DNA of 64,000 nt from DATKQY01 sp035532475 (lineage in GTDB: Bacteria > Actinomycetota > Acidimicrobiia > Acidimicrobiales > Bog-793). Positions 1 to 7,458 of the stretch are shown here, one piece after another. Location of the stretch: contig DATKQY010000056.1 in assembly GCA_035532475.1 (NCBI GenBank), positions 93,744-157,743 of the forward strand. Direction: 5' to 3'. A program made the position numbers and the translations under genes. A model generated the notes under the pieces. The model was given only the letters and a program-made list of their open reading frames with translations. It ran no database searches and had not been told where the DNA came from. Position 1 is the stretch's first letter; each line of letters opens with the position of its first letter.

Positions 1-979
1 ACCGGGTCACCGTCGAGAAGTCCCCGAACCGCACCTTGACGGTGACCGTGCGCCCGGCGACCGCCGCCTCCCGGCAGCGCGCCGCCACCGCCACCGCCAT
101 CTCGCGCGCCCTGCTGGCGAGCGACGCGGGGTCGCGCTCGTCGGCGGCGAAGGTCTCCTCGTGGCCGATCGACCTCGTCGCCCGGTCCGGCTCGACCCCC
201 CGGGCGTCGCGTCCCCAGGCGAGGTCGTGCAGCGCGCCGCCGTGGGAGGCGCCGAGGAGGCGGACGAGGCTGTCCCGGCCGACGACGGCGAGGTCGCCGA
301 CGGTCTGGACGCCGAAGCGCTTCAGCCGCTCGGCGGTGCGCGGCCCGACGCCCGGGAGGGCCCGCACCGCATGGGCGTGGAGGAAGCTGAGCTCGTCGTC
401 GTGGCCGACGACGACCACCCCGGTCCCCGCTACCGGGCCGTCCGGGCCAGCCCGGGGCTTGGCCGCCTCCGAGGCGAGCTTCGCCAGGAGCTTCGTCCGA
501 GCGACGCCGACTGAGCACGACAGGCCGAGCTGCTCACGGACGCGTCGGCGCAGCTCCTCGGCGATGTGACGGCTCGACCCGCCGAGACGGTGGGTGCCGG
601 AGACATCCAGGTACGCCTCGTCGAGAGAGATCGGCTCGACGAGGGGGGTGACGGAGCGCAGGATCTCGAGGAGGCGCTGACTCACGGCCGCGTACTCGCC
701 GTGGCGCGCCGCAAGGAACACCGCGCTCGGGCACAGGCGGCGTGCCTCGGCGGTCGGCATGGCGGAGCGGATCCCGTACCACCGCGCCTCGTAGGAGGCC
801 GACGCCACGACGCCACGACCGCCGGTCCCGCCCACCACCACGGGACGGCCGACGAGCGAGGGGTCGGACAGCGTCTCGACCGCGGCGAAGAAGCAGTCCA
901 TGTCGAGGTGGAGGACGTCGGTCGGGGCTGGGCCCCCGTCGGGCTCGGGACCCTCCGGGCGCTCCCCCGCCGTGCCCAC
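1..979 (-). CDS. dinB: DNA polymerase IV (Y-family translesion polymerase), 3' end outside window
   Basis: Reading leftwards, the protein opens with a short Gly/Pro-rich leader followed by the Y-family signature LHLDMDCFFAAVE, in which the first Asp is a metal ligand. It then shows the palm motif SLDEAYLD with the catalytic Asp-Glu, the VGVARTKLLAKLAS segment and the helix-hairpin-helix region ALPGVGPRTAERLKRFG. Such enzymes copy damaged DNA with low fidelity. The GTG at 979 lies 3 bp after the upstream deacetylase stop, so the gene is probably the third of an nrdR-deacetylase-dinB operon. An in-frame ATG at 901 would remove the leader but start inside the first motif. About 326 codons are visible and there is no stop before the window edge. 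Confidence 0.93.
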   Translation of the reverse strand, partial: MGTAGERPEGPEPDGGPAPTDVLHLDMDCFFAAVETLSDPSLVGRPVVVGGTGGRGVVASASYEARWYGIRSAMPTAEARRLCPSAVFLAARHGEYAAVSQRLLEILRSVTPLVEPISLDEAYLDVSGTHRLGGSSRHIAEELRRRVREQLGLSCSVGVARTKLLAKLASEAAKPRAGPDGPVAGTGVVVVGHDDELSFLHAHAVRALPGVGPRTAERLKRFGVQTVGDLAVVGRDSLVRLLGASHGGALHDLAWGRDARGVEPDRATRSIGHEETFAADERDPASLASRAREMAVAVAARCREAAVAGRTVTVKVRFGDFSTVTR

Positions 980-982
980 GGC

Positions 983-1696
983 TCAGCGCCCCAGGTGGAT
1001 ACGGCGGAACCCTTCGGCGAAGCGGACGCCCGCGACGCTGCCCGCCTCCTCCGCCCGCTCGCGCACCACGTCGCGGAAGTGCTCACCCGTCTCGCCCAGC
1101 TGGCTGCGGTGGCAGAGCACGGCTTCGGCCTTGCGCTCGATGGTGGCGGTCACATCGACGTAGACCGTCGGCTCGAGCGATCCGGAGAGATAGGCGACCT
1201 CGACCGCGAAGGACGTGCCTGCGCCGGGGAAGTACAGTGGCGAGGCCGCGGCGGGCGAGGCGGCGTCGAGCGCGGCGAAGCCGACGACCCGGTGGTCGCG
1301 ATGGTTGTAGTAGTGCTCGCCGAAGAACACCGCCAGGGGGTCCGGGCAGACGAGGACCTGGGGTCGCAGCTCGCGGATCGCCCCGACCAGCTCGGCGCGG
1401 AGCGAGAGGTCGTTCTCAAGCTCACCGTCGCGGCGTCCGAGCTGGAGCACCGAGGTGATGCCGAGCACGCGCCGGGCCGCCTCGACCTCGGCCGCGCGCG
1501 TCGCCACCAGGGCGGCCGGATCGGTCAGCGGGTCAAGCGATCCCTTGTCGCCGAGCGCGCAGAGCACGACGTGCACCTCGCAGCCGGCGTCGGCCCAGCG
1601 CGCCAGGGTGCCGCCGCAGGAGACGTCGGCGTCGTCGGGGTGCGCGTAGACGGCGAGGGCGCGCTCGGGCACGCCGGCGGCCACCTCGGCGGTCAT
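983..1696 (-). CDS. PIG-L/LmbE family deacetylase
   Basis: A 237-residue protein with the zinc-binding N-terminal motif AHPDDAD after a beta strand (VYAHPDDAD) and a second metal motif, NHRDH, near residue 130. Both are typical of the LmbE/MshB/PIG-L superfamily, which removes N-acetyl groups from GlcNAc-containing or related substrates. In actinobacteria relatives include MshB (mycothiol synthesis) and Mca (mycothiol S-conjugate amidase), but the sequence alone does not fix the substrate. It starts 6 bp after the nrdR stop and ends 3 bp before dinB, so the three are probably cotranscribed. No signal peptide is seen, so it is expected to be cytoplasmic. Confidence 0.85.
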   Translation of the reverse strand: MTAEVAAGVPERALAVYAHPDDADVSCGGTLARWADAGCEVHVVLCALGDKGSLDPLTDPAALVATRAAEVEAARRVLGITSVLQLGRRDGELENDLSLRAELVGAIRELRPQVLVCPDPLAVFFGEHYYNHRDHRVVGFAALDAASPAAASPLYFPGAGTSFAVEVAYLSGSLEPTVYVDVTATIERKAEAVLCHRSQLGETGEHFRDVVRERAEEAGSVAGVRFAEGFRRIHLGR

Positions 1697-1702
1697 CTCG
1701 GG

Positions 1703-2242
1703 TCAGCGCTCCTCGCGGGCGGCGGGATCCGGCGTCGGCTCGCCTCCGCTCGGCGGCGTGGCCGCCTTCGGAGGGCCGTGGCGCTTCGGGGCCGTGCGCT
1801 TCGTCAGCAGCCCCGCCTCGCGGGCGAAATCGCCGGCATCCTCGAAGCCCTTGTACACGCTCGCGAAGCGGAGGTACGCGACGTGGTCGAGCTCCCTCAG
1901 GCGGTCGAGCACCGCGACGCCGAGCTGTTGGCTGCCCACCTCTGAGCCGCCTGCCTTGGCGATCTCCTCGACCTCGCCGGCGAGGCGTTCGACCTGCGCC
2001 TCGTCGACCGGACGGTTCTTGCACGCGGCCAGCACCCCGGCGACGACCTTCTCGCGATCGAAGGGCTCGCGCTGGCCCGACCGCTTCACCACGACGAGCG
2101 TGGACCCACCGGCGCGCTCGAAGGTCGTGAAGCGCTGACCGCACACGAGGCACTCCCTCCTGCGCCGCACGGCAGCCCCCTGTTCCACCTCTCGGGAGTC
2201 CACCACCTTGTCGTCCAGGCCGGCACAGTTCGGGCAACGCAC
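1703..2242 (-). CDS. nrdR: Transcriptional repressor NrdR
   Basis: NrdR represses ribonucleotide reductase genes in response to ATP/dATP. The 179-residue protein begins MRCPNCAGLDDKVVDSR and has the four-cysteine zinc ribbon (CPNC at the N-terminus, CLVCGQRFTTFER about 30 residues later) followed by an ATP-cone domain (VVKRSGQREPFDREKV onward). The last ~35 residues are a charged Pro/Lys-rich tail beyond the usual ~150-residue length. The GTG start sits 6 nt after a TAGCCT -10-like element, so the transcript may be leaderless. Proximity to the LysM gene and lexA matches the mycobacterial order Rv2718c-Rv2719c-Rv2720. Confidence 0.95.
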   Translation of the reverse strand: MRCPNCAGLDDKVVDSREVEQGAAVRRRRECLVCGQRFTTFERAGGSTLVVVKRSGQREPFDREKVVAGVLAACKNRPVDEAQVERLAGEVEEIAKAGGSEVGSQQLGVAVLDRLRELDHVAYLRFASVYKGFEDAGDFAREAGLLTKRTAPKRHGPPKAATPPSGGEPTPDPAAREER

Positions 2243-2248
2243 GGCCGG

Positions 2249-2254
2249 AGGCTA
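2249..2254 (-). promoter_or_regulatory. Putative -10 element (TAGCCT) for leaderless nrdR transcript
   Basis: On the minus strand TAGCCT is followed by 6 nt and then the nrdR GTG. That spacing places a transcription start at or next to the start codon. No Shine-Dalgarno sequence is visible. The same TAnnnT-to-start spacing recurs at other genes in this window. No clear -35 was recognised. Confidence 0.45.
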
Positions 2255-2325
2255 GCGCTATGGGGCAGCGCCGAGAATGCCGCCAGAGACCCTCCGGCCG
2301 CCCGGTCGGACCCGGGCGTGACCGC

Positions 2326-2814
2326 TCAGGGCAGGCGGAGCTGCTCGCCCGGTTGCAGCGTCGCCCCGTGCAGCTCGGCGCTGAGCTCGCTGACGAGCGC
2401 GCGGGGGTCGCCGTTCGGGTCGATCCTCGTCGCGATGGCCCAGAGCGTGTCGCCCGGACGCACCACATAGACGTAGCCGTTGGCCACACGCCGGGCGCCT
2501 GGGAGCACGGCAAGGCCGTGCGGCCTCGCGGAGGAGAGCGCGCCGGCACCGAGCCACAGGGCACCGAGCACGACGAGGGTCGCGACCCCGGAGAGCCAGC
2601 GGGCGAGGCGCCTCGCCCCGGCGGCGGGGACGGCCGGACGGCCCGTGACCGGCCGGCGCGCCCGGTCGGCCGGCGCCCCGACGACGCCGGGATGCCCGTC
2701 GGCCCCGACGAGCCGCAGGTACGGGGCGTCGGGGCGTCGGGGCGTCGCTCCCGGCCCGCTCTGGTGTCGCCGGGGTCGCCCGCTCCCGCCCATCGGATAC
2801 GCGATCGCTGCCAT
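2326..2814 (-). CDS. LysM-domain membrane protein, probable SOS cell-division inhibitor (ChiZ/YneA-like)
   Basis: A 162-residue protein with a Pro/Arg-rich cytoplasmic N-terminus, one membrane segment around residues 75-95 (LSGVATLVVLGALWLGAGAL) and a C-terminal LysM fold (YVVRPGDTLWAIATRI ... LQPGEQLRLP). This layout, together with divergence from lexA across shared SOS boxes, matches mycobacterial Rv2719c (ChiZ), corynebacterial DivS and Bacillus YneA, which delay division during DNA damage. Function is inferred from architecture and position. The ATG at 2814 is chosen because upstream in-frame starts such as 2949 run through the SOS boxes. Confidence 0.8.
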   Translation of the reverse strand: MAAIAYPMGGSGRPRRHQSGPGATPRRPDAPYLRLVGADGHPGVVGAPADRARRPVTGRPAVPAAGARRLARWLSGVATLVVLGALWLGAGALSSARPHGLAVLPGARRVANGYVYVVRPGDTLWAIATRIDPNGDPRALVSELSAELHGATLQPGEQLRLP

Positions 2815-2904
2815 GTCCACCTCCGTCGACGCCGTTGCCGTACCGGGCAACGGCGGGCCACCCGCCGCCAGCGCATCCGTGCCCGCCCTGGTGCGATGCT
2901 GGCA

Positions 2905-2962
2905 CGAACATGTGTTCGATGTCAACGGCGAGGCGAACGCATGTTCCACGAACGGATGTTTG
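2905..2962. promoter_or_regulatory. Three tandem SOS (LexA) boxes in the lexA/LysM divergent promoter
   Basis: Box 1, CGAACATGTGTTCG at 2905-2918, and box 2, CGAACGCATGTTCC at 2934-2947, each contain the full actinobacterial GAAC-N4-GTTC core. Box 3, CGAACGGATGTTTG at 2949-2962, has one mismatch in the right half-site. Boxes 1 and 2 are 29 bp apart start to start, and boxes 2 and 3 are 15 bp apart. They lie between the divergent LysM and lexA genes, so LexA probably represses both and autoregulates itself cooperatively. Confidence 0.9.
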
Positions 2963-3095
2963 CATCCGGCTGTGACAGCGCAGTACGGTGGCCACGTCGG
3001 TCGGCCCCGGGGGTGAGCCCGAGGGCGGCGCGCCGGGCGGTCCGGCGACCGGGCGCCCAGCGCCCGATTGGGAAGCCCAACGGCGGGGAGGCGAG

Positions 3096-3728
3096 ATGTC
3101 CGACACGGCGCTCAGCGGGAAGCGGCGGCAGATCCTGGAGTTCATCGCCGCGCAGATCCGCGACCGGGGCTACCCGCCCTCGGTGCGCGAGATCGGCGAA
3201 GCGGTCGGGCTGACCTCGTCGTCGACCGTCCACACCCACCTGCAGGTCCTGCAGCGCGAGGGCTACCTGAAGCGGGACCCGACCAAGCCACGCGCCATCG
3301 CCGTCCAGTTCGAGGCGGGATCCGGGGCCGCCCTGCCGGTCGGGCGCGTCACCCACGTCCCGCTCGTCGGAGACGTCGCGGCCGGAACCGGCGTGCTCGC
3401 CGAGGAGAACGTGGAGGAGGTGCTGCCGCTCCCGGAGGATCTAACCGGACCGGGACAGCTCTTCATGCTCCGGGTGCGGGGCGAGTCGATGATCGACGCC
3501 GGCATCTTGAGCGGCGACTACGTCGTGGTGCGGGCCCAACCCGTCGCGGAGCCGGGCGACGTCGTGGTTGCCGGCCTCCCCGGCGACGAGGCGACCGTGA
3601 AGACCTACCGGCGCCGGCGGGGCAAGGTCGTCCTCGTCCCGGCGAACCCGGCCTTCGAGGAGATGGAGCTGGCCCCGGACGATGTCACCATCTACGGAAA
3701 GGTCGTCACGGTCCTGCGCCGCATGTGA
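3096..3728 (+). CDS. lexA: SOS-response repressor and self-cleaving protease LexA
   Basis: The 210-residue protein has an N-terminal winged HTH (GYPPSVREIGEAVGL ... TVHTHLQVL) and a C-terminal S24 peptidase domain. The self-cleavage bond is Ala96-Gly97 (DVAAGTGV), the nucleophile is Ser131 in RGESMID and the general base is Lys169 in TVKTYRR. RecA-promoted autocleavage relieves repression of SOS genes. The ATG at 3096 is chosen for the GGGGAGG sequence 5 nt upstream. An in-frame GTG at 2988 would add a low-complexity Gly/Pro leader. The gene converges on dapE, and only the inserted 0.5-kb element separates them. Confidence 0.96.
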   Translation: MSDTALSGKRRQILEFIAAQIRDRGYPPSVREIGEAVGLTSSSTVHTHLQVLQREGYLKRDPTKPRAIAVQFEAGSGAALPVGRVTHVPLVGDVAAGTGVLAEENVEEVLPLPEDLTGPGQLFMLRVRGESMIDAGILSGDYVVVRAQPVAEPGDVVVAGLPGDEATVKTYRRRRGKVVLVPANPAFEEMELAPDDVTIYGKVVTVLRRM

Positions 3729-3730
3729 CC

Positions 3731-3752
3731 GCCGGGCTCACCCGCCGCTGAG
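3731..3752 (+). repeat. Left flanking direct repeat of the 0.5-kb element
   Basis: Matches 4231-4252 at 21 of 22 positions. The shared core is CTCACCCGCCGCTGAG. In the right copy this sequence is the 3' end and stop codon of dapE, so the left copy looks like a duplicate of the target. Confidence 0.75.
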
Positions 3753-3782
3753 TTCGACAGCAAGGTGTGATCTAGGCGGGAA
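3749..3782 (+). repeat. Left terminal inverted repeat
   Basis: Complementary to 4207-4240 with four mismatches over 34 bp, all transitions. The inner 25 bp have only two. It overlaps the end of the left direct repeat by 4 bp because that repeat itself ends in a short palindromic TGAG. Confidence 0.75.
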
Positions 3783-3830
3783 AGTCATTGCCGACGAGCC
3801 CCGGCTCTCGGATAGGTGCATCCTGGGGAC

Positions 3831-4142
3831 ATGAGCACTGAGGAGCCCCGCCGGAGGGGTTGGTACCCCGATCCATCAGGGCCGCCGCGGTCTCGCTACT
3901 GGGACGGGCGCCAGTGGACCGGCTTCTTCGAGCGACGTGACGCTGGCGGAGCGGGCCGCTACACGCTGCGTGGGTGGCGTCGGATTTGGTACGGCCGGGT
4001 CGTGAGACTGCCCCTCGTCTTCTACCCGCTCGCGTGGCTTGACTGCAGTCTCCCCGTCACACGAGGACACCTTGGCTCGCTGCTCCGACCCGCCGAGGCA
4101 CGATTCCCACCTTCGCCTGGTGATCAAGCACCTCGGTCCTGA
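3831..4142 (+). CDS. DUF2510-containing small protein carried inside the inverted-repeat element
   Basis: A 103-residue protein whose N-terminus holds a DUF2510 motif, GWYPDPSGPPRSRYWDGRQW, a short aromatic module common in actinobacterial membrane proteins and of unknown function. After it comes an Arg-rich stretch and a weakly hydrophobic segment (LPLVFYPLAWLDCSL), then an unrelated-looking Pro-rich end. DUF2510 proteins usually continue into transmembrane helices, so this may be a truncated copy. The ATG at 3831 has GGGG just upstream and a TAGGTG -10-like element 10 nt before that. By eye its base composition is less GC-rich than the flanking lexA and dapE, consistent with acquisition. 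Confidence 0.55.
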   Translation: MSTEEPRRRGWYPDPSGPPRSRYWDGRQWTGFFERRDAGGAGRYTLRGWRRIWYGRVVRLPLVFYPLAWLDCSLPVTRGHLGSLLRPAEARFPPSPGDQAPRS

Positions 4143-4206
4143 CGCACCGCCACCAGGCGGGGCAGAGCGAGCCAGGTGACGAGGCGCACCGCCTGCCCGC
4201 GCCACC

Positions 4207-4240
4207 TTCCCACCCAGATCACACCTTGCTGCCGGACTCA
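4207..4240 (-). repeat. Right terminal inverted repeat
   Basis: Reverse complement of 3749-3782 with four transitions. Its outer end runs into the dapE stop codon at 4238-4240. Confidence 0.75.
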
Positions 4241-4252
4241 CCCGCCGCTGAG
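4231..4252 (+). repeat. Right flanking direct repeat of the 0.5-kb element
   Basis: Second copy of the 3731-3752 sequence with one difference (A at 4236 against G at 3736). It encodes the C-terminal residues and stop of dapE, which suggests this is the original target and the left copy is the duplicate. Confidence 0.7.
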
Positions 4253-5305
4253 GAGCGCCGCGAGCGTCGCGTACGCACGCTCCAGCTCTGAGCGGCGGAC
4301 GTGCTCGGCCGCGGTGTGCGCGACCAGGGGGTCTCCCGGGCCGTAGTTGGCCGCGGGGATGCCGCGCTCCGCGAAGAACGCGACGTCGGTCCAGGCGAGC
4401 TTGGCCCGGGGCGCCGAACCGCTCGCTGCGACGAGCGCCGACAGCAACGGGTGGCCGAGCGCCGGCGCCGCCGCCGGCGCCGCGTCCTCCACCTCGACGG
4501 TGTCCCCGAGAGAGGGGTCGAGGACCGGAGCGAGGAACTCCTCGAGCCAGCGCCTCGCACCGTCGATGTCGCGATCGGGGGCGAAGCGGTGGCCGATGGC
4601 AAGGCGCGCCTCGTCCGGCACGACGTTGTTGGCCACGCCACCTTCGACGCGGACCGCCTGGAGGCTCTCGCGGTACTCGCAGCCGTCGAGGACCGGCCGG
4701 CGCTCCTCGAAGGAGGCGACGCGCTTGAGCACCGGGCCGAGCCGGTGGATGGCGTTGCGTCCGGCCCACGGCCGCGCCGCGTGGGCACGACTTCCCCGCA
4801 CCGTGAGGAGGACACGGACAGAGCCCTGGCACCCCGCCTCCACCCAGCCGGCGGTCGGCTCGGCGAGCACGGCGGCGTCGGCCTCGAGCAGGTCGGGGCG
4901 GGCGGCGGCGACGGCGTTCAGACCCGAGTCGGAGCGGGCCACCTCCTCGCAGGCGTAGAAGACGTACGTCACGTCGAACACCGGCTCGGCGAGGGCGTGG
5001 GCCAGCTCGAGCAGCACCGCAAGGCCGCCCTTCATGTCGGCGCTGCCGAGGCCGTGAAGGACGTCGCCGTCGATCCTCGCCCGCTCGTTCCCCGCCGGCG
5101 GCACCGTGTCGAGGTGGCCGGCGAGCACCACCCGTCCGGGGCGGCCGAGGGCGGTGCGGGCGACGACGTTGTCGCCGATGCGGATGACCTCCAGGTGCCC
5201 GAGCGCCCGGAGCGCGCGTTCTACCCTCGCGGCGAGCTCGGCCTCGTGGTAGCTGACCGACGCGACGTCGACGAGCTCGGCCGTGCGTGCGAGGAGATCC
5301 GTCAC
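4238..5305 (-). CDS. dapE: Succinyl-diaminopimelate desuccinylase
   Basis: The 355-residue M20 metallopeptidase removes succinate from N-succinyl-LL-diaminopimelate, a late step of the succinylase lysine pathway that supplies meso-DAP for peptidoglycan. Metal and catalytic motifs are visible: LAGHLDTVP near residue 63, SADMKGG, the CEE pair with the general-base Glu near residue 118 (YACEEVARS), and a late HTAAEHV. It starts with GTG at 5305, 31 bp after dapD, and is the last gene of the miaA-dapF-hflX-dapC-dapD-dapE operon. Its final codons coincide with the right direct repeat of the inserted element. Confidence 0.88.
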   Translation of the reverse strand: MTDLLARTAELVDVASVSYHEAELAARVERALRALGHLEVIRIGDNVVARTALGRPGRVVLAGHLDTVPPAGNERARIDGDVLHGLGSADMKGGLAVLLELAHALAEPVFDVTYVFYACEEVARSDSGLNAVAAARPDLLEADAAVLAEPTAGWVEAGCQGSVRVLLTVRGSRAHAARPWAGRNAIHRLGPVLKRVASFEERRPVLDGCEYRESLQAVRVEGGVANNVVPDEARLAIGHRFAPDRDIDGARRWLEEFLAPVLDPSLGDTVEVEDAAPAAAPALGHPLLSALVAASGSAPRAKLAWTDVAFFAERGIPAANYGPGDPLVAHTAAEHVRRSELERAYATLAALLSGG

Positions 5306-5336
5306 GCCCGGCCACCGGCGGCGTGGGCGGTCGTCG

Positions 5337-6161
5337 TCATGCCGAGACCCCGTGGTCCCGGAGGATCTCGTTCAGCCGCGACTTGTCGTGGCGGTCGCCC
5401 TCGCTCAACCGGCGGAGGACCAGCACGCAGGGGAGGAAGAACTCGCCGCCGGGGTACTCGCGCCGGCGCGACGCGCCCACCGCGACGCACCACGGCGGGA
5501 CGATCCCGCGGCTCAGCTCCGCGCCCGTCTCGGCGTCGATCACCGGGATCGACGGGTTGAGGATCGTCCCCTCGCCGAGCACGGCACCACGCCCGATCCG
5601 GGCACCCTGGGTGACCATGCATCTGCTCCCGATCAGCACGTCGTCCTCGACGACGACCGGGACGGCGTTGGGCGGCTCCAGCACCCCGCCGATCCCGACG
5701 CCCCCCGAGAGGTGGACGCGCGCGCCGATCTGCGCGCACGAGCCGACCGTGGCCCAGGTGTCCACCATCGTCCCCGCCCCGACCCGTGCGCCGATGTTCA
5801 CGTAGCTCGGCATGAGGACGACGCCGCGCTCGAGGAAGGAGCCCCACCGCGCCGAAGCGCCCGGCACGACGCGGACGCCGCTGGCGGCGTAGTCGTGCTT
5901 CAGGGGGAGCTTGTCGGCGTACTCGAAGGGCCCGAGCTCGAGCGTCGAGATCTCGGTCAGCCGGAACAACAAGAGGATCGCCTGCTTCAGCCATTCATGG
6001 ACCACGACGACGCCCGTCGCATCGATCTCGGCGACGCGCGCCTCGCCCGTGTCGAGCAGCTCGATCGCGGCGCTGACCGTGGCCAGCGCATCGGCGTCGG
6101 CGGGCGAGAGCTCCCCGATCCGTGCGAACAGCGCGGTGATCGACTCCTCCAGCCCCGCCAT
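5337..6161 (-). CDS. dapD: 2,3,4,5-tetrahydropyridine-2,6-dicarboxylate N-succinyltransferase
   Basis: DapD succinylates tetrahydrodipicolinate using succinyl-CoA and commits the pathway to the succinylase branch. The 274-residue protein has a helical N-terminal domain and a left-handed beta-helix made of hexapeptide repeats (GARVGAGTMVDTWATVGSCA, IGARVHLSGGVGIGG, EDDVLIGSRCMVTQGARIG), the actinobacterial DapD layout. The ATG at 6161 is chosen because AAGGAGG lies just upstream. A longer reading to 6260 overlaps the end of dapC. It lies between dapC and dapE, with 31-bp gaps on each side. Confidence 0.92.
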   Translation of the reverse strand: MAGLEESITALFARIGELSPADADALATVSAAIELLDTGEARVAEIDATGVVVVHEWLKQAILLLFRLTEISTLELGPFEYADKLPLKHDYAASGVRVVPGASARWGSFLERGVVLMPSYVNIGARVGAGTMVDTWATVGSCAQIGARVHLSGGVGIGGVLEPPNAVPVVVEDDVLIGSRCMVTQGARIGRGAVLGEGTILNPSIPVIDAETGAELSRGIVPPWCVAVGASRRREYPGGEFFLPCVLVLRRLSEGDRHDKSRLNEILRDHGVSA

Positions 6162-6192
6162 CTCCGCCTCCTTCTCGTGTGGACGAGCGAGG

Positions 6193-7458
6193 CTAACGCG
6201 CGGGCGGTGCCGCGCCCTGCTCCCGAGCGGCACCGGCGGGGACCGGACCGGCCAGCCCACCGAGCACGAGACCGCTCGCCCCGAGCCGGTCTGCCGCGAG
6301 CTCGAGCCGGTCGTCGGGCGCGACCATCGCGATGCGCACGTGGCCCGATCCCGCCGGGCCGTAGAACTCGCCGGGGCTCACGAGGACGCCGCCGGCCTCG
6401 GCCAGCAGGCGGGTGAAGGCCCACTCGGGCCCCTCGCTCGGGCCCCGGAGCCGACCGCCCCCGCCGCCCGTCAGCGAGCCCGGCCACGACTCGCCCAGGT
6501 CCCCAGGGACCGCGACCCAGAGGTAGAAGCCGCCGCTGGGCACGGCCGCGGGGACGCCGATCGAGCCGAGAATGGCGACGAAGCGCTCGAGACGGCCACG
6601 GTAGCGGCGCCGTTGGAGCGCGACATGGTCGTCGTCGTCGAGCGCGACGGCCGCCGCGGCCTGCACGGGCCCGGGGACCATGAAGCCCGCGTGGCGGCGC
6701 AGCTCGGAGAGGTAGTGCACGAGATCGGCGTCGCCGGCGTAGAAGCCGAAGCGCAGCCCTGCGCAGTTCGACCGCTTCGAGATGGAGTGCACCGCGAGCA
6801 CCCCTTCGATCCCCGACGACAAGATGGTGCGAGGCGGTCCCTCCCAGGTGAACTCGGTGTAGCACTCGTCGGAGAGGACCGGAACGCCGTGCGCCCGCCC
6901 CCAGGCGACCGCGGCGGCGAGGTCCTCGAGCGCGCCGGTGGGGTTCGAGGGGCTGTTGACCCAGCAGCACAGCGCCCGGGCGGCGTCCTCCTCGGCCACG
7001 GCGCCGAAGTCCGACGACCCGTCGGGCCGCGCCGGAACGGCCACGGCGCGCGCCCCGGCGAGCACGGCCCCCATCGCGTACGTCGGATACGAGAGCTCGG
7101 GGTACAGCACCGTGTCACGTCCGGGCGCGCGCAGGCGCAGCCAGTGCGGGATCCCCGCGACCAGCTCCTTCGTCCCGATGCAGGCGGCGACGCCGCCACG
7201 CTCGACCGTCACGCCGAAGCGGCGCTCGATCCAGCCGCGCGCCGAGTCGAGCAGGCGGGTGCTGCCGACGCCCGCCGGGTAGCCCCGTTCGGCGCCCGAG
7301 GAGGCGAGCGCCTCGATCACCGCCGCCGGGGGCGGGTCGCACGGCGTCCCGATCGACAGGTCGACGATCCCGCCGGGGTGCGCCGAGGCGATCTCGGCGA
7401 TCGGCTTCAGCCGGTCGTAGGGGTACGTCGGCGGGGTGAAGGGTGCCGGCGCGCTCAT
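6193..7458 (-). CDS. dapC: Succinyldiaminopimelate transaminase
   Basis: A fold-type I PLP aminotransferase of 421 residues. Visible features are LSIGTPCDPPP near the N-terminus, the glycine-rich phosphate-binding region, NSPSNPTG (substrate/PLP Asn), SDECYTEF (PLP Asp) and the Schiff-base lysine in HSISKRSNCAG, followed by an Arg motif, GHVRIAM. It converts N-succinyl-2-amino-6-ketopimelate to N-succinyl-LL-DAP with glutamate. Assignment to DapC rather than another class I aminotransferase rests mainly on its position before dapD and dapE. It overlaps hflX by 4 bp (ATGA) and is longer than typical because of a Gly-rich insert near residue 325. Confidence 0.87.
   Translation of the reverse strand: MSAPAPFTPPTYPYDRLKPIAEIASAHPGGIVDLSIGTPCDPPPAAVIEALASSGAERGYPAGVGSTRLLDSARGWIERRFGVTVERGGVAACIGTKELVAGIPHWLRLRAPGRDTVLYPELSYPTYAMGAVLAGARAVAVPARPDGSSDFGAVAEEDAARALCCWVNSPSNPTGALEDLAAAVAWGRAHGVPVLSDECYTEFTWEGPPRTILSSGIEGVLAVHSISKRSNCAGLRFGFYAGDADLVHYLSELRRHAGFMVPGPVQAAAAVALDDDDHVALQRRRYRGRLERFVAILGSIGVPAAVPSGGFYLWVAVPGDLGESWPGSLTGGGGGRLRGPSEGPEWAFTRLLAEAGGVLVSPGEFYGPAGSGHVRIAMVAPDDRLELAADRLGASGLVLGGLAGPVPAGAAREQGAAPPAR

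Larger units (their letters stand above)
3731..4252. mobile_element. Putative small mobile element (MITE-like) with terminal inverted repeats and flanking direct repeats
   Basis: A 22-bp sequence occurs at 3731-3752 and again exactly 500 bp later at 4231-4252 in direct orientation, with one mismatch. Just inside lie inverted repeats: the core 25 bp (3758-3782 against 4207-4231) match at 23 of 25 positions, including the run CAGCAAGGTGTGATCT. Deleting one direct repeat with the interior leaves lexA and dapE converging with about 9 bp between stop codons, a plausible ancestral junction. The interior holds one small DUF2510 gene and no transposase. The mechanism is unknown. A 16-22 bp duplication is longer than that of most DDE transposons. 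Confidence 0.65.

Noticed and set aside
2814..2949. Upstream start (2949) for the LysM gene
   Set aside because: It would place the start codon inside SOS box 2 and translate through box 1. The ATG at 2814 gives a normal-length protein.
3749..4240. The inverted repeats read as a bidirectional terminator for lexA and dapE
   Set aside because: The arms are 424 bp apart, enclose a gene and are bordered by direct repeats, which fits insertion rather than an RNA hairpin terminator.
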